A DNA stretch of 64,000 nucleotides from Gonatopus flavifemur (lineage: Eukaryota > Arthropoda > Insecta > Hymenoptera > Dryinidae). Of the stretch, positions 10,001 through 17,930 are shown in pieces. Within the stretch, counting starts at the first letter, position 1. Every line of letters starts with the position of its first letter. The position numbers were made by a program, and so were the translations under genes. The DNA lies in contig JAFFJZ010000002.1 of NCBI GenBank assembly GCA_018340375.1, positions 21,222,001 through 21,286,000 of the forward strand, in the 5' to 3' direction. Under the pieces are notes generated by a model, which was not told where the DNA came from, did no database searches, and saw only the letters and a list, made by a program, of their open reading frames with translations.

Positions 10001-12764
10001 CTTCAATAAATTTCTTGAAAATATCAAAAAGCCATTTTTGAAACATCTTTCAGCGGTGTAGAAGAAGGCGTGTCTATTTTGAGAGATTTCAAAATATCTT
10101 GAACTAATGTAAATTTGTTGCATAAGACATCTCTGAAATATTGGAAAGATATATATTCTTGTTCTATTGGGAACTTAATTCCAAATCCATCATTCATCTT
10201 TGGACATTTAATTCTCATCATGAATAAAAATACGAATCATTTCACATTTTTGCCAACATCGCACTAAGTTCACTTTGAAAAAGAATTGAATCAGAGAACT
10301 GCTCTAACTCAATCAGAAAAAACTGAAGTATGCCAATGTTGACAACAGGCGGAGTACAGTGCCAGTATTGGGCCCCCAAGAGTCGGCTAGCACGTACGGA
10401 TTTAGTACTGGATACATAGGAATACAGTACTATACCAGTACTGATACACCAGTACTGAAAGCTTGATGTCGACCAAGTACTGATACAGTACTATGCCAAT
10501 ACTGATACACCAGTACTGAAAGCTTTATGTCGATCAAGTACTGATACAATACAGGCACTGCAGTGATTGCAAATAATAGGAAATCACCCAATCAGAAAAA
10601 ACCGAAGTATGCCAATGTTGACAACAGGCGGAGTACAGTGCCAGTATTGGGCCCCCAAGAGTCGGCTGGCACGTACCCAGTATGGAAAAGCGTTATCATT
10701 TCGGACAAATGCCAGTACTGCTGCAGTGCAGACCGTCAGTACCCCGCCAGTGTTAGCCGGTACTGGCGCAGTACTGCGCCAGTTGTTAAATTCTGATTGA
10801 GAAATGCCTGAGAGGATGTGTTAGAAGATTTCTGTTCAACTTTGACCACTTTTTCTCACAAAAAATGTGATCAAAAACTAGTAAATTTTTTATTTTCTCT
10901 CGTCTGTGATTCCAAATTTGGGAGATTCCGTTGGAAACTGATAAAAATTGTATAATCAATTCTGGAAGAATATTTGGCGAGAGATTTTAACTGAATCTGA
11001 GAGACAGTTGGGACCGCTTAAATTAGGAATGAGTGATATATCTGGAACAGGCATTTTAAGCAAAGCACTGACCGCTCTGAATATAGCAACCGAATGTTGT
11101 ACGCTGAATATTCATAGTATATTGTTCGAATGATTACTCTTCTATGACCTGTACAACCCTACTTAAAAGATCCAATTCAAACTTATTAACAGGAAATTCG
11201 GATCATGTACATTCGAATTTACTAATTATATTCCATTGAGTATAAATTTTCTATTCCACCCGATTATATTTGAATGAGAACGAATAGGAAAATTCCCGGA
11301 CAAAAATCTGATTCAAACTGATTGACGAGTTAATAAGTTTAAATCGGATTTTTGAAGCAGGGAATGATTCGTGGATAAATTTTGCTCAGACTGACTAATC
11401 ATTCGAATCATATTAGAAGCATCCACTGTGAACGTGTATAAGGTGACAGGCCCCATTAATGAACACCTTAACCCCCATTAGCGAACAATCGTTTATCTAT
11501 TATATCTTTCCTATGGCATATTATTCTGAATTCATTTACATAACAGCGGTTGATTTAGTATCCAGTCAGTCATGCTTGGATGAAATTAAAGCACTAAATG
11601 AAAAGTACTATGAATCAAAAACCAAAACGTTCATTAAAGGGGTCGCGTTCGTAAATGGGGTCATCTACCTTAGTATACAATATTTCTTTGCAACCATAAG
11701 GACAAAAGAAAACAGTATTGATTACTAGGAACGACAACGATTGATTCATAAGCAAATCAAGGCACAGTCAAATACACTGTAAAAAGGTCACATTGATAGT
11801 TAACAAATATCAGTTTGAAATCCGAGCTAATATAACATGACATTGAGGTTAATCTATTTCATTCACGCATAATATATATATTATATTAATAGTTATCTGA
11901 TCTGTCATTCTTTAATATAATAGATTACGAATTCCATCATATTTTGATTAATTACTCATCATATTCATGTACAATGGATCATCAGTTAACTATCAATATA
12001 TTACATTGTACATGAAGTCAATAAATTTTCTTTGAAGTTATGCTCCATTAGGTCCGATTTCAAATTGATATACACTGAGAACCTAATTTCTTAAATTCGA
12101 AGAAAATTTCTTCGCCCTCATTCTGATAAATCTTGTTTCCGATGGGAGAAATTTTTCATTTAATTGAAATCACATTCGTCAAATTCAAAGAGGGTTATAT
12201 TTTTGTTTCAATTTGAGAATTTTTCGTTTCAATCTGATGAAGACTTTTTCTATTTGACTGAATTTTTGTCCATTGAAAAAAAGATTTATTAGAATGAAGA
12301 AATTGGGTTCTCAGTGTATATTAATTATTAACGTAACCCTTTTTACAGTGTAGGGAAGATCAACACGATCACAGTAATAGATACTAGAATGGGAAACGCA
12401 GTATTTTATGACGTGAATTTGAGATCCAGTAGATTATTATGATTCACAGTAACCATCACAATTTTCTTTCGGTTGTACAGAATATTCGCAACTTAGCACG
12501 ATTTGTAAATAATTAGAAACTTCTCAATCCAAATAATATGCTCAACTATATTTAATTTGGCAAATTATTATATTCATCATGAATTATTGTTTTTTTTTCC
12601 AGGTACAATTTATAATCATGGAAGCATATTTAATTCACCTTTTAACACCCGGTTGTAATGTACCACCTATTGCATCGATTGGTTTAGTAATTGATATTGG
12701 CATGAACTTTGCTTTATTCTACAACTTTTATCAACGTGCTTATAATAAAAGGAAGGCCGATTGA
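3995..12764 (+). CDS. ELO/ELOVL-family very-long-chain fatty acid elongase, gene A (4 coding exons)
   Basis: Join of 3995-4040, 8813-9087, 9536-9838 and 12603-12764; 261 codons plus TGA, the usual length for an ELO protein. ELO proteins are multi-pass ER enzymes that condense acyl-CoA with malonyl-CoA, the first and rate-setting step of chain elongation. Motifs seen: DWPIL at 21-25 and GPRFMKDRKPY at 46-56 (typical of insect ELOs); the histidine box HLFHH at 142-146; NCSVHVMMYTYY at 172-183; T204-x-x-Q207-x-x-Q210-F; and a C-terminal KRKAD that fits a KxKxx ER-retrieval signal. The usual KxxExxDT box reads K119-x-x-D-x-x-E-T, with the two acidic residues exchanged. All introns are GT-AG and the frame is preserved across every junction (phases 1, 0, 0). 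Exon plan and 5' leader match gene B downstream, so the pair is a tandem duplication. Substrate chain length cannot be read from the sequence. Confidence 0.93.
4117..4354 (+). mobile_element. MITE of the tccctggttaaaag family in intron 1 of ELO gene A
   Basis: The terminal inverted repeats are tccctggttaaaagaa and ttcttttaaccaggga. The interior repeats the words gatttggtcagaac and tctcattgaat in both directions. A second copy lies inverted at 18516-18745, in the equivalent intron of gene B. A decayed relative is visible around 27690-27850. Confidence 0.8.
4672..4807 (-). mobile_element. Short MITE with cactgag ends
   Basis: Left end cactgagaaaaaagt, right end ttcttctcttagtg. The interior (aatgatggtttgtttac and taagcctcctttgtcac) is the reverse complement of the element at 60071-60213, so these are two copies of one family. 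The flanking TA dinucleotides seen at other copies are not preserved here. Confidence 0.75.
4841..5054. mobile_element. MITE with ctctaaatttg ends
   Basis: Ends ctctaaatttga and tcaaatttggagag are inverted repeats that continue inward through gtgaaatctcac and gtgagatttcac. The interior has repeated small palindromes (aatcagtg, cactgatt). It lies in intron 1 of ELO gene A. Confidence 0.7.
5062..5289. mobile_element. TA-flanked MITE with cacagaaaaaagt ends
   Basis: Left end ta-cacagaaaaaagt and right end acttttttctatg-ta. The arms continue with tttgaatctaagaaattt against its complement at about 5255-5280. TA on both sides fits the Tc1/mariner type. It lies in intron 1 of ELO gene A. Confidence 0.75.
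5399..5872. mobile_element. Inverted-repeat element with catcccacacagcactcg ends
   Basis: The outer arms are exact over more than 30 bp: catcccacacagcactcg on the left and its complement at 5855-5872. Both continue through ttgtctaaaagatatctt. Inside, the segment acaatgcaagaagtcttatg occurs twice directly and once inverted. No ORF of note. It lies in intron 1 of ELO gene A. The ends resemble other cccanncagca elements in this window. Confidence 0.85.
6729..6951. mobile_element. TA-flanked MITE with cactgtgaaaaat ends
   Basis: Begins ta-cactgtgaaaaataatcgg and ends aaattttttacagtg-ta. The interior carries repeated ggaattttcc-like words. Neighbouring 6320-6600 and 7012-7235 contain similar attcc-rich sequence (caccgtaaaaaattt at 7012) and may be decayed relatives. 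It lies in intron 1 of ELO gene A. Confidence 0.75.
7430..7965. repeat. ggaccnnggtcc-type palindromic repeat, interrupted by a MITE
   Basis: On both sides of the insertion at 7530-7814 the sequence is made of words such as ggtccgaccatgcc, atggtcgaaccatg, ggttggtcctacc and gcagaccatgc. The same style reappears at 8340-8715. There is no coding potential. Confidence 0.55.
7530..7814 (-). mobile_element. gaattc-rich family, copy 2, nested in the repeat at 7430-7965
   Basis: Ends atcccagacagcaaaa and ttttgctgtatgggat are inverted repeats. The interior is the reverse complement of the copy at 3105-3366 (gaattcatgtttactgtcat and tgaattcaatatgaattaa). It is inserted in the middle of a ggtcc-rich element, so it is the younger of the two. 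Confidence 0.75.
8340..8720. repeat. ggtccaa/ttggacc palindromic repeat, interrupted by a small MITE
   Basis: Words such as cgttggaccaacg, ggttggtccaattggaac and gtctagctgggaccagg fill this stretch, ending about 90 bp before exon 2 of ELO gene A. A 100-bp inverted-repeat insert splits it at 8468-8573. Confidence 0.55.
8468..8573. mobile_element. Small MITE with cagcacaacgtg ends, nested
   Basis: The left arm cccagacagcacaacgtg pairs with the right arm cacattgtgctgtt. Internal arms gggacgtttatgg and gaaaacgtccc also pair. At about 105 bp it can fold almost entirely into one hairpin. Confidence 0.7.
8813..9087 (+). CDS. ELO gene A coding exon 2
   Basis: The acceptor is acatttttcag; the donor gtgagt follows AGG. 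The exon completes the split Asp codon from exon 1. It encodes DWPIL, a first membrane segment at about residues 29-45, GPRFMKDRKPY, and the YNLFQILVNAW stretch that matches the family YNxxQ region. About 108 nt longer upstream reading (from 8617) is intronic repeat and is not part of the gene. Confidence 0.93.
9536..9838 (+). CDS. ELO gene A coding exon 3 (catalytic core)
   Basis: Acceptor atattttcag; donor gtaaga after CAA ATG. It holds the acidic box (KILDLVET), the basic patch VLRKK, the HLFHH histidine box, the NCSVHVMMYTYY helix and most of the TxxQxxQ motif. Exactly 101 codons, the same length as exon 3 of gene B; by eye about 70% of residues are identical between the two. Confidence 0.95.
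9905..10160. repeat. Weak repeat in intron 3 of ELO gene A, rich in gatatctt words
   Basis: Words such as ttgaaagatatccag, atttcttggagatatttt and acatctttcag recall the interior of the element at 5399-5872. The ends are not clear, so this may be a decayed relative. Confidence 0.35.
10308..10801. mobile_element. agtact-palindrome element with an internal direct duplication
   Basis: Ends ctcaatcagaa and ttctgattgag are inverted repeats. Inside, about 75 bp around caacaggcggagtacagtgc occurs twice (about 10318-10393 and 10598-10673). Many copies of ccagtactg/cagtactgg fill the rest, for example tactggcgcagtactgcgcc near 10765. The element lies in intron 3 of ELO gene A. Open frames inside it are a by-product of the repeat. 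Confidence 0.75.
11775..12350. mobile_element. TA-flanked MITE with cactgtaaaaagg ends, carrying a nested MITE
   Basis: Starts ta-cactgtaaaaaggtcac and ends aacgtaaccctttttacagtg-ta. Outer arms also share ttgatagttaac and its complement. It is split by the element at 12073-12316. It lies in intron 3 of ELO gene A. Confidence 0.85.
12073..12316. mobile_element. TA-flanked MITE nested in 11775-12350
   Basis: Left ta-cactgagaacctaatttc; right gaaattgggttctcagtg-ta. The arms are inverted repeats with aagaaaatttcttc-like words inside. Its position within the larger element shows it inserted later. Confidence 0.85.
12603..12764 (+). CDS. ELO gene A coding exon 4
   Basis: The acceptor is a long T tract followed by ccag. 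It encodes VQF, completing the TxxQxxQF motif, then a last hydrophobic helix, LFYNFYQRAY and the KRKAD tail before TGA. The FYxFYxxxY pattern is typical of the ELO C-terminus. It is clearly less conserved against gene B than exon 3. Confidence 0.92.
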   Translation, partial: VQFIIMEAYLIHLLTPGCNVPPIASIGLVIDIGMNFALFYNFYQRAYNKRKAD

Positions 12765-13194
12765 AATGTTGAGTTATGATAATGACAATTCATTCTCCGA
12801 GTACAATTACAAAGTCATGTAATTTTCCCTGCACTGGAAACAAATTATCGTTCTCACTACGAAACTGTATGCTATTCGCAACGCATTGCTGTGACAGCGA
12901 AGAACATATTTTATACAACTGCGAGCCGTGCAGATAGAAAAAAGATGCGTATCGTTGTGGAACGGATACCAGATTGTCCTAACAACTATATTACAGTTGT
13001 CACAGCGCTACCGTTCAATGTTTCTTTCGGATACTTGTTTCAACCATACCGCGTTTAGACTTTTTATTTCAGTTTACTTTGGTATTCAGTTCAGACAACA
13101 AAAACCACAGTCTGAACATGGATAGTTGTTCCAATTTTATTCACAAATTAATGCATTGTTGGATACGTGTCACATACGTAATTGAAAATTCATA

Positions 13195-13200
13195 AATAAA
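13195..13200 (+). terminator. Probable poly(A) signal of ELO gene A
   Basis: AATAAA about 430 bp after the stop codon, in AT-rich sequence just ahead of the hAT-type MITE at 13256. It is the first canonical hexamer I noticed downstream. Confidence 0.5.
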
Positions 13201-13247
13201 TATCTGAAGAGATTTTCATGTATTACATTGAATTTACAATACATTAT

Positions 13248-13646
13248 GTACATGTTAGGGTGGTTCTTATTTCACTCAAAACAGTTTGTTTTAGTTTGTT
13301 TTCATTTTCTGTGGTTAACAAAAAGTTTTTTTCTTGTACGGGGCACCCTCTAATTTTGTTCTACATTATGAAGAAGTTCTAAAATATTTTTCACATATGT
13401 TTCAATAGAGATTCACGGGTCGCTACCGACGTTTGAAATAGGGATCAAAAATGCCTATCGAAAACATCGGTAGGGACCACTAAATCTTTTTTGAAAATTA
13501 TGTGAAAAATATTTTAGGACTTCTTCATAATGTAGAACAAAATTACAGGGTGCCCCATACAAAAAACCTTTTTTGTTCACAACAGAAAATGAAAACAAAC
13601 TGAAAGAAACTTTTTTGAGTCAAATAAGAACCATCCTAGTACATGT
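13248..13646. mobile_element. hAT-type MITE with perfect 8-bp target duplication
   Basis: The element is 13256-13638. It begins tagggtggttcttattt and ends aaataagaaccatccta, which are inverted repeats. The flanking octamer gtacatgt is present on both sides (13248-13255 and 13639-13646), a perfect 8-bp duplication as made by hAT transposases. The arms also share agaacttcttcataatgtag-type sequence. There is no transposase, so it is non-autonomous. Confidence 0.92.
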
Positions 13647-13704
13647 ATTGTGTACACGTTGTCTGCTGAATGCCTGTATATTTATTTTCATGTACGGGAA
13701 TTTC

Positions 13705-13872
13705 CCCAAGTAGCACAAAAAACATTCCAAACATTCTACGCTCATTCTGTGATGATGCATAGAATGTGCAAATGGAACTCTTTTGAATAAACACGAAAAA
13801 GAGATATTTATAGAACATGCTTAGAACTTTCAAGAATATTTTTAGTATTTCTAACTTGTTGTGCTGCTTGGG
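13705..13872. mobile_element. Small MITE with cccaagtagcacaa ends
   Basis: Left end cccaagtagcacaaaaaac and right end ttgttgtgctgcttggg pair. The interior has gaatgtgcaaatgg and similar words in both directions. Related in its ends to the elements at 5399, 7530 and 8468. Confidence 0.7.
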
Positions 13873-14545
13873 TGACTGCAGAAATTTCTCACAATATCAT
13901 TCCTAGAAAATTCAAAACAATCCTAAAAATGCCAAACAGGACCTAACGAAAACTTACAGATCTTGTGACAATAACTGGACTAAACGTTGAAATCTGTCCT
14001 GGTGTATCAAAATTTTGCCTGGCATATCAAAATGGTTACAGAATACAACGTTATACTTTCAGAACGTTTGATTATTGTCATCGTCTGATGTTATTAACGA
14101 TTTAAGGATATTCCTCTTGTCGAACCTTTTATTTATGAATATAATTTTTCCTTCATTGTATTTGAATTGAATAAAGCTTTTAATTTTGTTACATGGTCCT
14201 TTCTTTACTCTGAGAATCCTTGCACTACCCTTTTGGAAATATTGGCAAGAGACCAAAACAAAAACCACCGCAAATGGACAGAAACGACTGAATATTTCCG
14301 ATATTTCCAACAAGGTATTGTAAGGCTTTACATGTCACTCATTAGACTTATTTTGGAGTATTCCTTCATCAGCGTAGAACTGCCAATGATACTATATTTC
14401 TATTTAAACTGATGAATAACTCAGTCGACTGACCTAAATCGTCATCTGAGATCAGCTTGTCTGTTCCTTCGAGAACGCTCAAACATGATTACTTGTTTTA
14501 AATTCCAAGATCTTTCAGTAACCTCCAAAGTTCCTCCAAAATTCA

Positions 14546-14702
14546 ATGACAGCAAAAATCCGTACGCAGGGAAAATTCATCTTCCCTATATTTTGGAGCA
14601 ATTTCTCTCCAAATGATGGAAAATTCTCCCAGAATATAGGAGAAATGAATTCACCCCACGTCGTAGTGAATTTTCGCTGCCACCAAATTGGGAGTAAATT
14701 TC
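14546..14702. repeat. Probable small fold-back element
   Basis: Arms around gcaggaaaattcatcttccc (approximate) at 14570-14600 pair loosely with ggagaaatgaattcacc at 14638-14657, and outer words gacagcaaaaatcc and gaattttcgctgcc also pair. The match is imperfect. Confidence 0.4.
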
Positions 14703-15545
14703 ACATTCACTGTTCACATTGTAAATTATGTAAAATTGGTAGTAACTTGAATTTTCATAGCTTCGTTGACATGTTTCGTTGATATGCTCGATATAGTCGA
14801 GTTTGTATTGAATTTTATAAAAAATTGATGAAAGCTTTATACAAAATGTATATAAAATATCGTGCATCAATCGTGCGTTTTGTTGTACATGAGTGTGTTC
14901 ATAATCGTTATTATAATCTGTTCCTTTTTATTTTTATCATATTATTTTGTACCCTGGGCTCGTCCTGATTTCTCAGAATAAATAAACGAAGAGATGAATG
15001 ATAAGATGTTCGATATGTGAAAAAGAAACAGATGAGCAGAGGACTCAAATGTAAACCGTCTAGAAATAAGCATTTTAGCACATGAATTAAAGATGGGAGA
15101 AAAAGAAAATAATAGATGAGTCACTGCGAGCTTGCTCAGGAAAGAACGATTAATTCTGACTAAATCTTATTAGTCATTAGACCAGTTGGATTTAATTGGA
15201 ACGACACGCAGGTCGACGTGCACAGTCGAACGTCTGCTCTACCGTTGTTGAATAGAAAGTACAGCGGATATGAGTGACGATGTTGAATGAGCTTTGATAT
15301 ACATCAGAATGATAAGTATAGGATAATAAAACAATCAGAAAGCAATTACGAATATACAAAGGATTCCTAATAAAAAAGCATTCCTGATAAAAAGTTTCAT
15401 AAATGCTGATATATTCCAATTAATTCCTAGAAAACTACTACGATGGTTCTTAAAATTGAAATTTCGAAATATTAATGGGGTAGCCTCCCATTTCCTTCTC
15501 CATCTTGGAAAATGAGCATCAAATTTTAGAAGTCGCTACTGCATT

Positions 15546-15600
15546 AGGGTGGTCCTTATTTGGCTGAAAAAAATTCGTTTCAAATGGAACATGCAGTCAT
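15546..15600 (+). repeat. Solo hAT-like end (tagggtggtccttattt)
   Basis: This stretch closely matches the terminal repeat of the hAT-type MITE at 13256. No matching right end or target duplication was found, so it is likely a truncated copy. The surrounding intergenic DNA (13.9-17.5 kb) shows no supported gene. Confidence 0.5.
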
Positions 15601-17504
15601 GGAATATCATGTCAGGTTTTAATTGCTTGCACTGGCTGGATGCGTTGAACCCCCTGCGGAAAATGTCGAACAAAAATAGTTGTCAGGGTTTGAACGGTTT
15701 TTTGTACCCAGCGCTGAATTTAGAAATTTTGTTTCCCTCTTCAATCAACGTGTCACGAAAGATAAACTTCTAAATCCGGCTCTGTTTGTACCATGAAATT
15801 TAGTAACAAACTGACAAACTTTGTACTTGGTTTTGTCCTGGTTTTAACAGGATATTTTAATTTAGCAATCCCAGATAAAAGCAGATACAAAGTTTATCAA
15901 TTTTTGATTGAATTTTCCAGAATAAGAATCGCTTCAAAACTGAGAACAATTTTTTATTCGATGTTGCTTGGTATTTTTAGCAGGGATATTTTTTCTGAAC
16001 CTTCCTGGCTGATATTTCTCTATTTCGTAAGCAAAACTTATCAAACACAATAAGAATTTCAGTCTGGATGTGAGCGCTTTGGAAGAGCACTCTCTGAATC
16101 CGAATTAATAAAAAGTACTGAAGAACAATGAAATGCCACTAACGAACAGTACTTTTCCTAATTTGGATACATAAATCGGTTTCACCCGCCGGATAAAAAA
16201 TGTGATAGTTTCTACACGGAGAAAAATGTATCTTGAAAAATACCATATTTTATGGAGATTCAGCGCTTGTCTGATCTGCACCCAAATATTTACGTGAACG
16301 AACCTTCAAAAGTATCATAATGGCTCTTGAAAAGATCTTATAAATTCTCATATATAAATCTCAACATAGTTTACATAAATTTTAAAAAGTTTTTATGATA
16401 CAACTTTTGGATTTCCATGATTTCATGTAAGAATGCAGAAACTGTTACAGAACTTTATAAAATTCAATCAGAGTCATTTGCACAATCTCATAAAACTTTA
16501 TAAAATCAAGTATCCATACTAGATTTCATGTAGTTTCTGTCCTACCTGTGTGGAAATTAATTCTTGGCGACAGTTTGGGTGCCAAACTAGGCATCCTTAT
16601 TTTATTCCAGGCCCTGTTGCAAGGAGAGAATCCCAGGTGAGAATTTCCCCGATTGAAAATGGGGCCATCCAAGGCTCTATTTGTGCCCAAACCATTCCAA
16701 TTTGAGCCCGAATAGAGCCTGGAATAAGCCGATTTCCATTTTTACTCAGATGCTCCACCCAACATTACTTTGTTCGTATATTATAGGACTGTATCAGAAA
16801 ATAGAAAAGCATTATTACGTCTTGCAATTAATCATACAGTCATATTCTTTCGATTGTTTGACGTAATTCGCCGATAGTTTGAACACAGTAATCATTGACG
16901 TTATATTTTCTTGCGGGCATATAACGTGGAAAATCGATGACTCTGCATTTTTTAATTTTGTGTTGAAGAAACAGTTTCTTATATATCCTCATACGTCTAT
17001 TCACACTGACATGCAATGTATACTGCCGTTCATTAACGTTATAATTAGTGAAACAGTTACATTAGGAAATCATCAATATGATTTGAATAAATTTGTTGTT
17101 AACGTTGGATTATATTTGAAAAAAAGCCTCATATGATTGACCCTGAGTTACAAAAATCGGGCTGTATATCAGCAACCCGACTAGGCGCCTTAGTGATTAA
17201 TGCTAGACAATCCTAAGTTTGGACACTCAATATAAGCCTATACGGGGTCTGTATTTAATACAGGATGCCCAGAAAAATGTCCACACTGGTAGAAATAACT
17301 AGAATTAATAGGAAGCTATGAGACCTTCTCAACATGCTCATTAATCAGCTCTTGTAATTTTAATGGAACTTACTTAATATCTCTCATCATACAACTCATA
17401 TCGTATCCAGTTGTACTATTTCTAACAAAATTTATAATAAGTCTTGAACTTCGTTTAAAAAGATTCGGCATTCATTTACACATATGTGTTTAGAGGTGAA
17501 CATT

Positions 17505-17884
17505 TCTGAATACGCAGTTTCGAATAATGAATTAGTATTAATGTGATTACAATTTATTCTACACAACGACTTGTGAAGTTTATGTATTGAATAATTCGGA
17601 AATACATTTCTAATAGAGCGTCAACGCATTCAATGTATGCTGACGCAAATAATAAGGTTATTTCTAAAAGGGAAATGAGAACGTGAATAAAAAGTGATCT
17701 TTTTTGAAGAACTCGATCAAATTGACAATAGGTATTTCAAAACTTCAGTCACATCCCGACTCCGCTAAGGAGCACGTGTCTACAATGAACAGAGTAAATT
17801 AGTGTGGACTGTGGAAACTGGGACTAAAGTTGCACAGTTGATCATCGTTTTCATCTGAAAGTGGTATACCATTAGAATATTAAA
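17505..17884 (+). promoter_or_regulatory. Promoter and 5' leader of ELO gene B
   Basis: Shares blocks with the region before gene A: tgaatacgcagttt, attcggaaatacatttctaat, ggtatttcaaaacttcagtc and gactccgctaaggagc. Where gene A has tatataagg, gene B carries about 95 bp of unrelated sequence between gcattcaatgtatg and caataggtatttc, and no TATA box sits at the matching place. Start context taaaatgagt has A at -3. Confidence 0.55.
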
Positions 17885-17930
17885 ATGAGTTTCGTGGAAA
17901 CAATCCGTTTTTATTGGGATGACTGTGCTG
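17885..17930 (+). CDS. ELO gene B coding exon 1
   Basis: Encodes MSFVETIRFYWDDCA plus one base; donor gtgagt. It differs from gene A exon 1 at only three residues, while the surrounding intron sequence does not align. Confidence 0.88.

Noticed and set aside
16217..16558. Possible element from cacggagaaaaatg to cctacctgtgtgg
   Set aside because: The two ends do not form a convincing inverted repeat.
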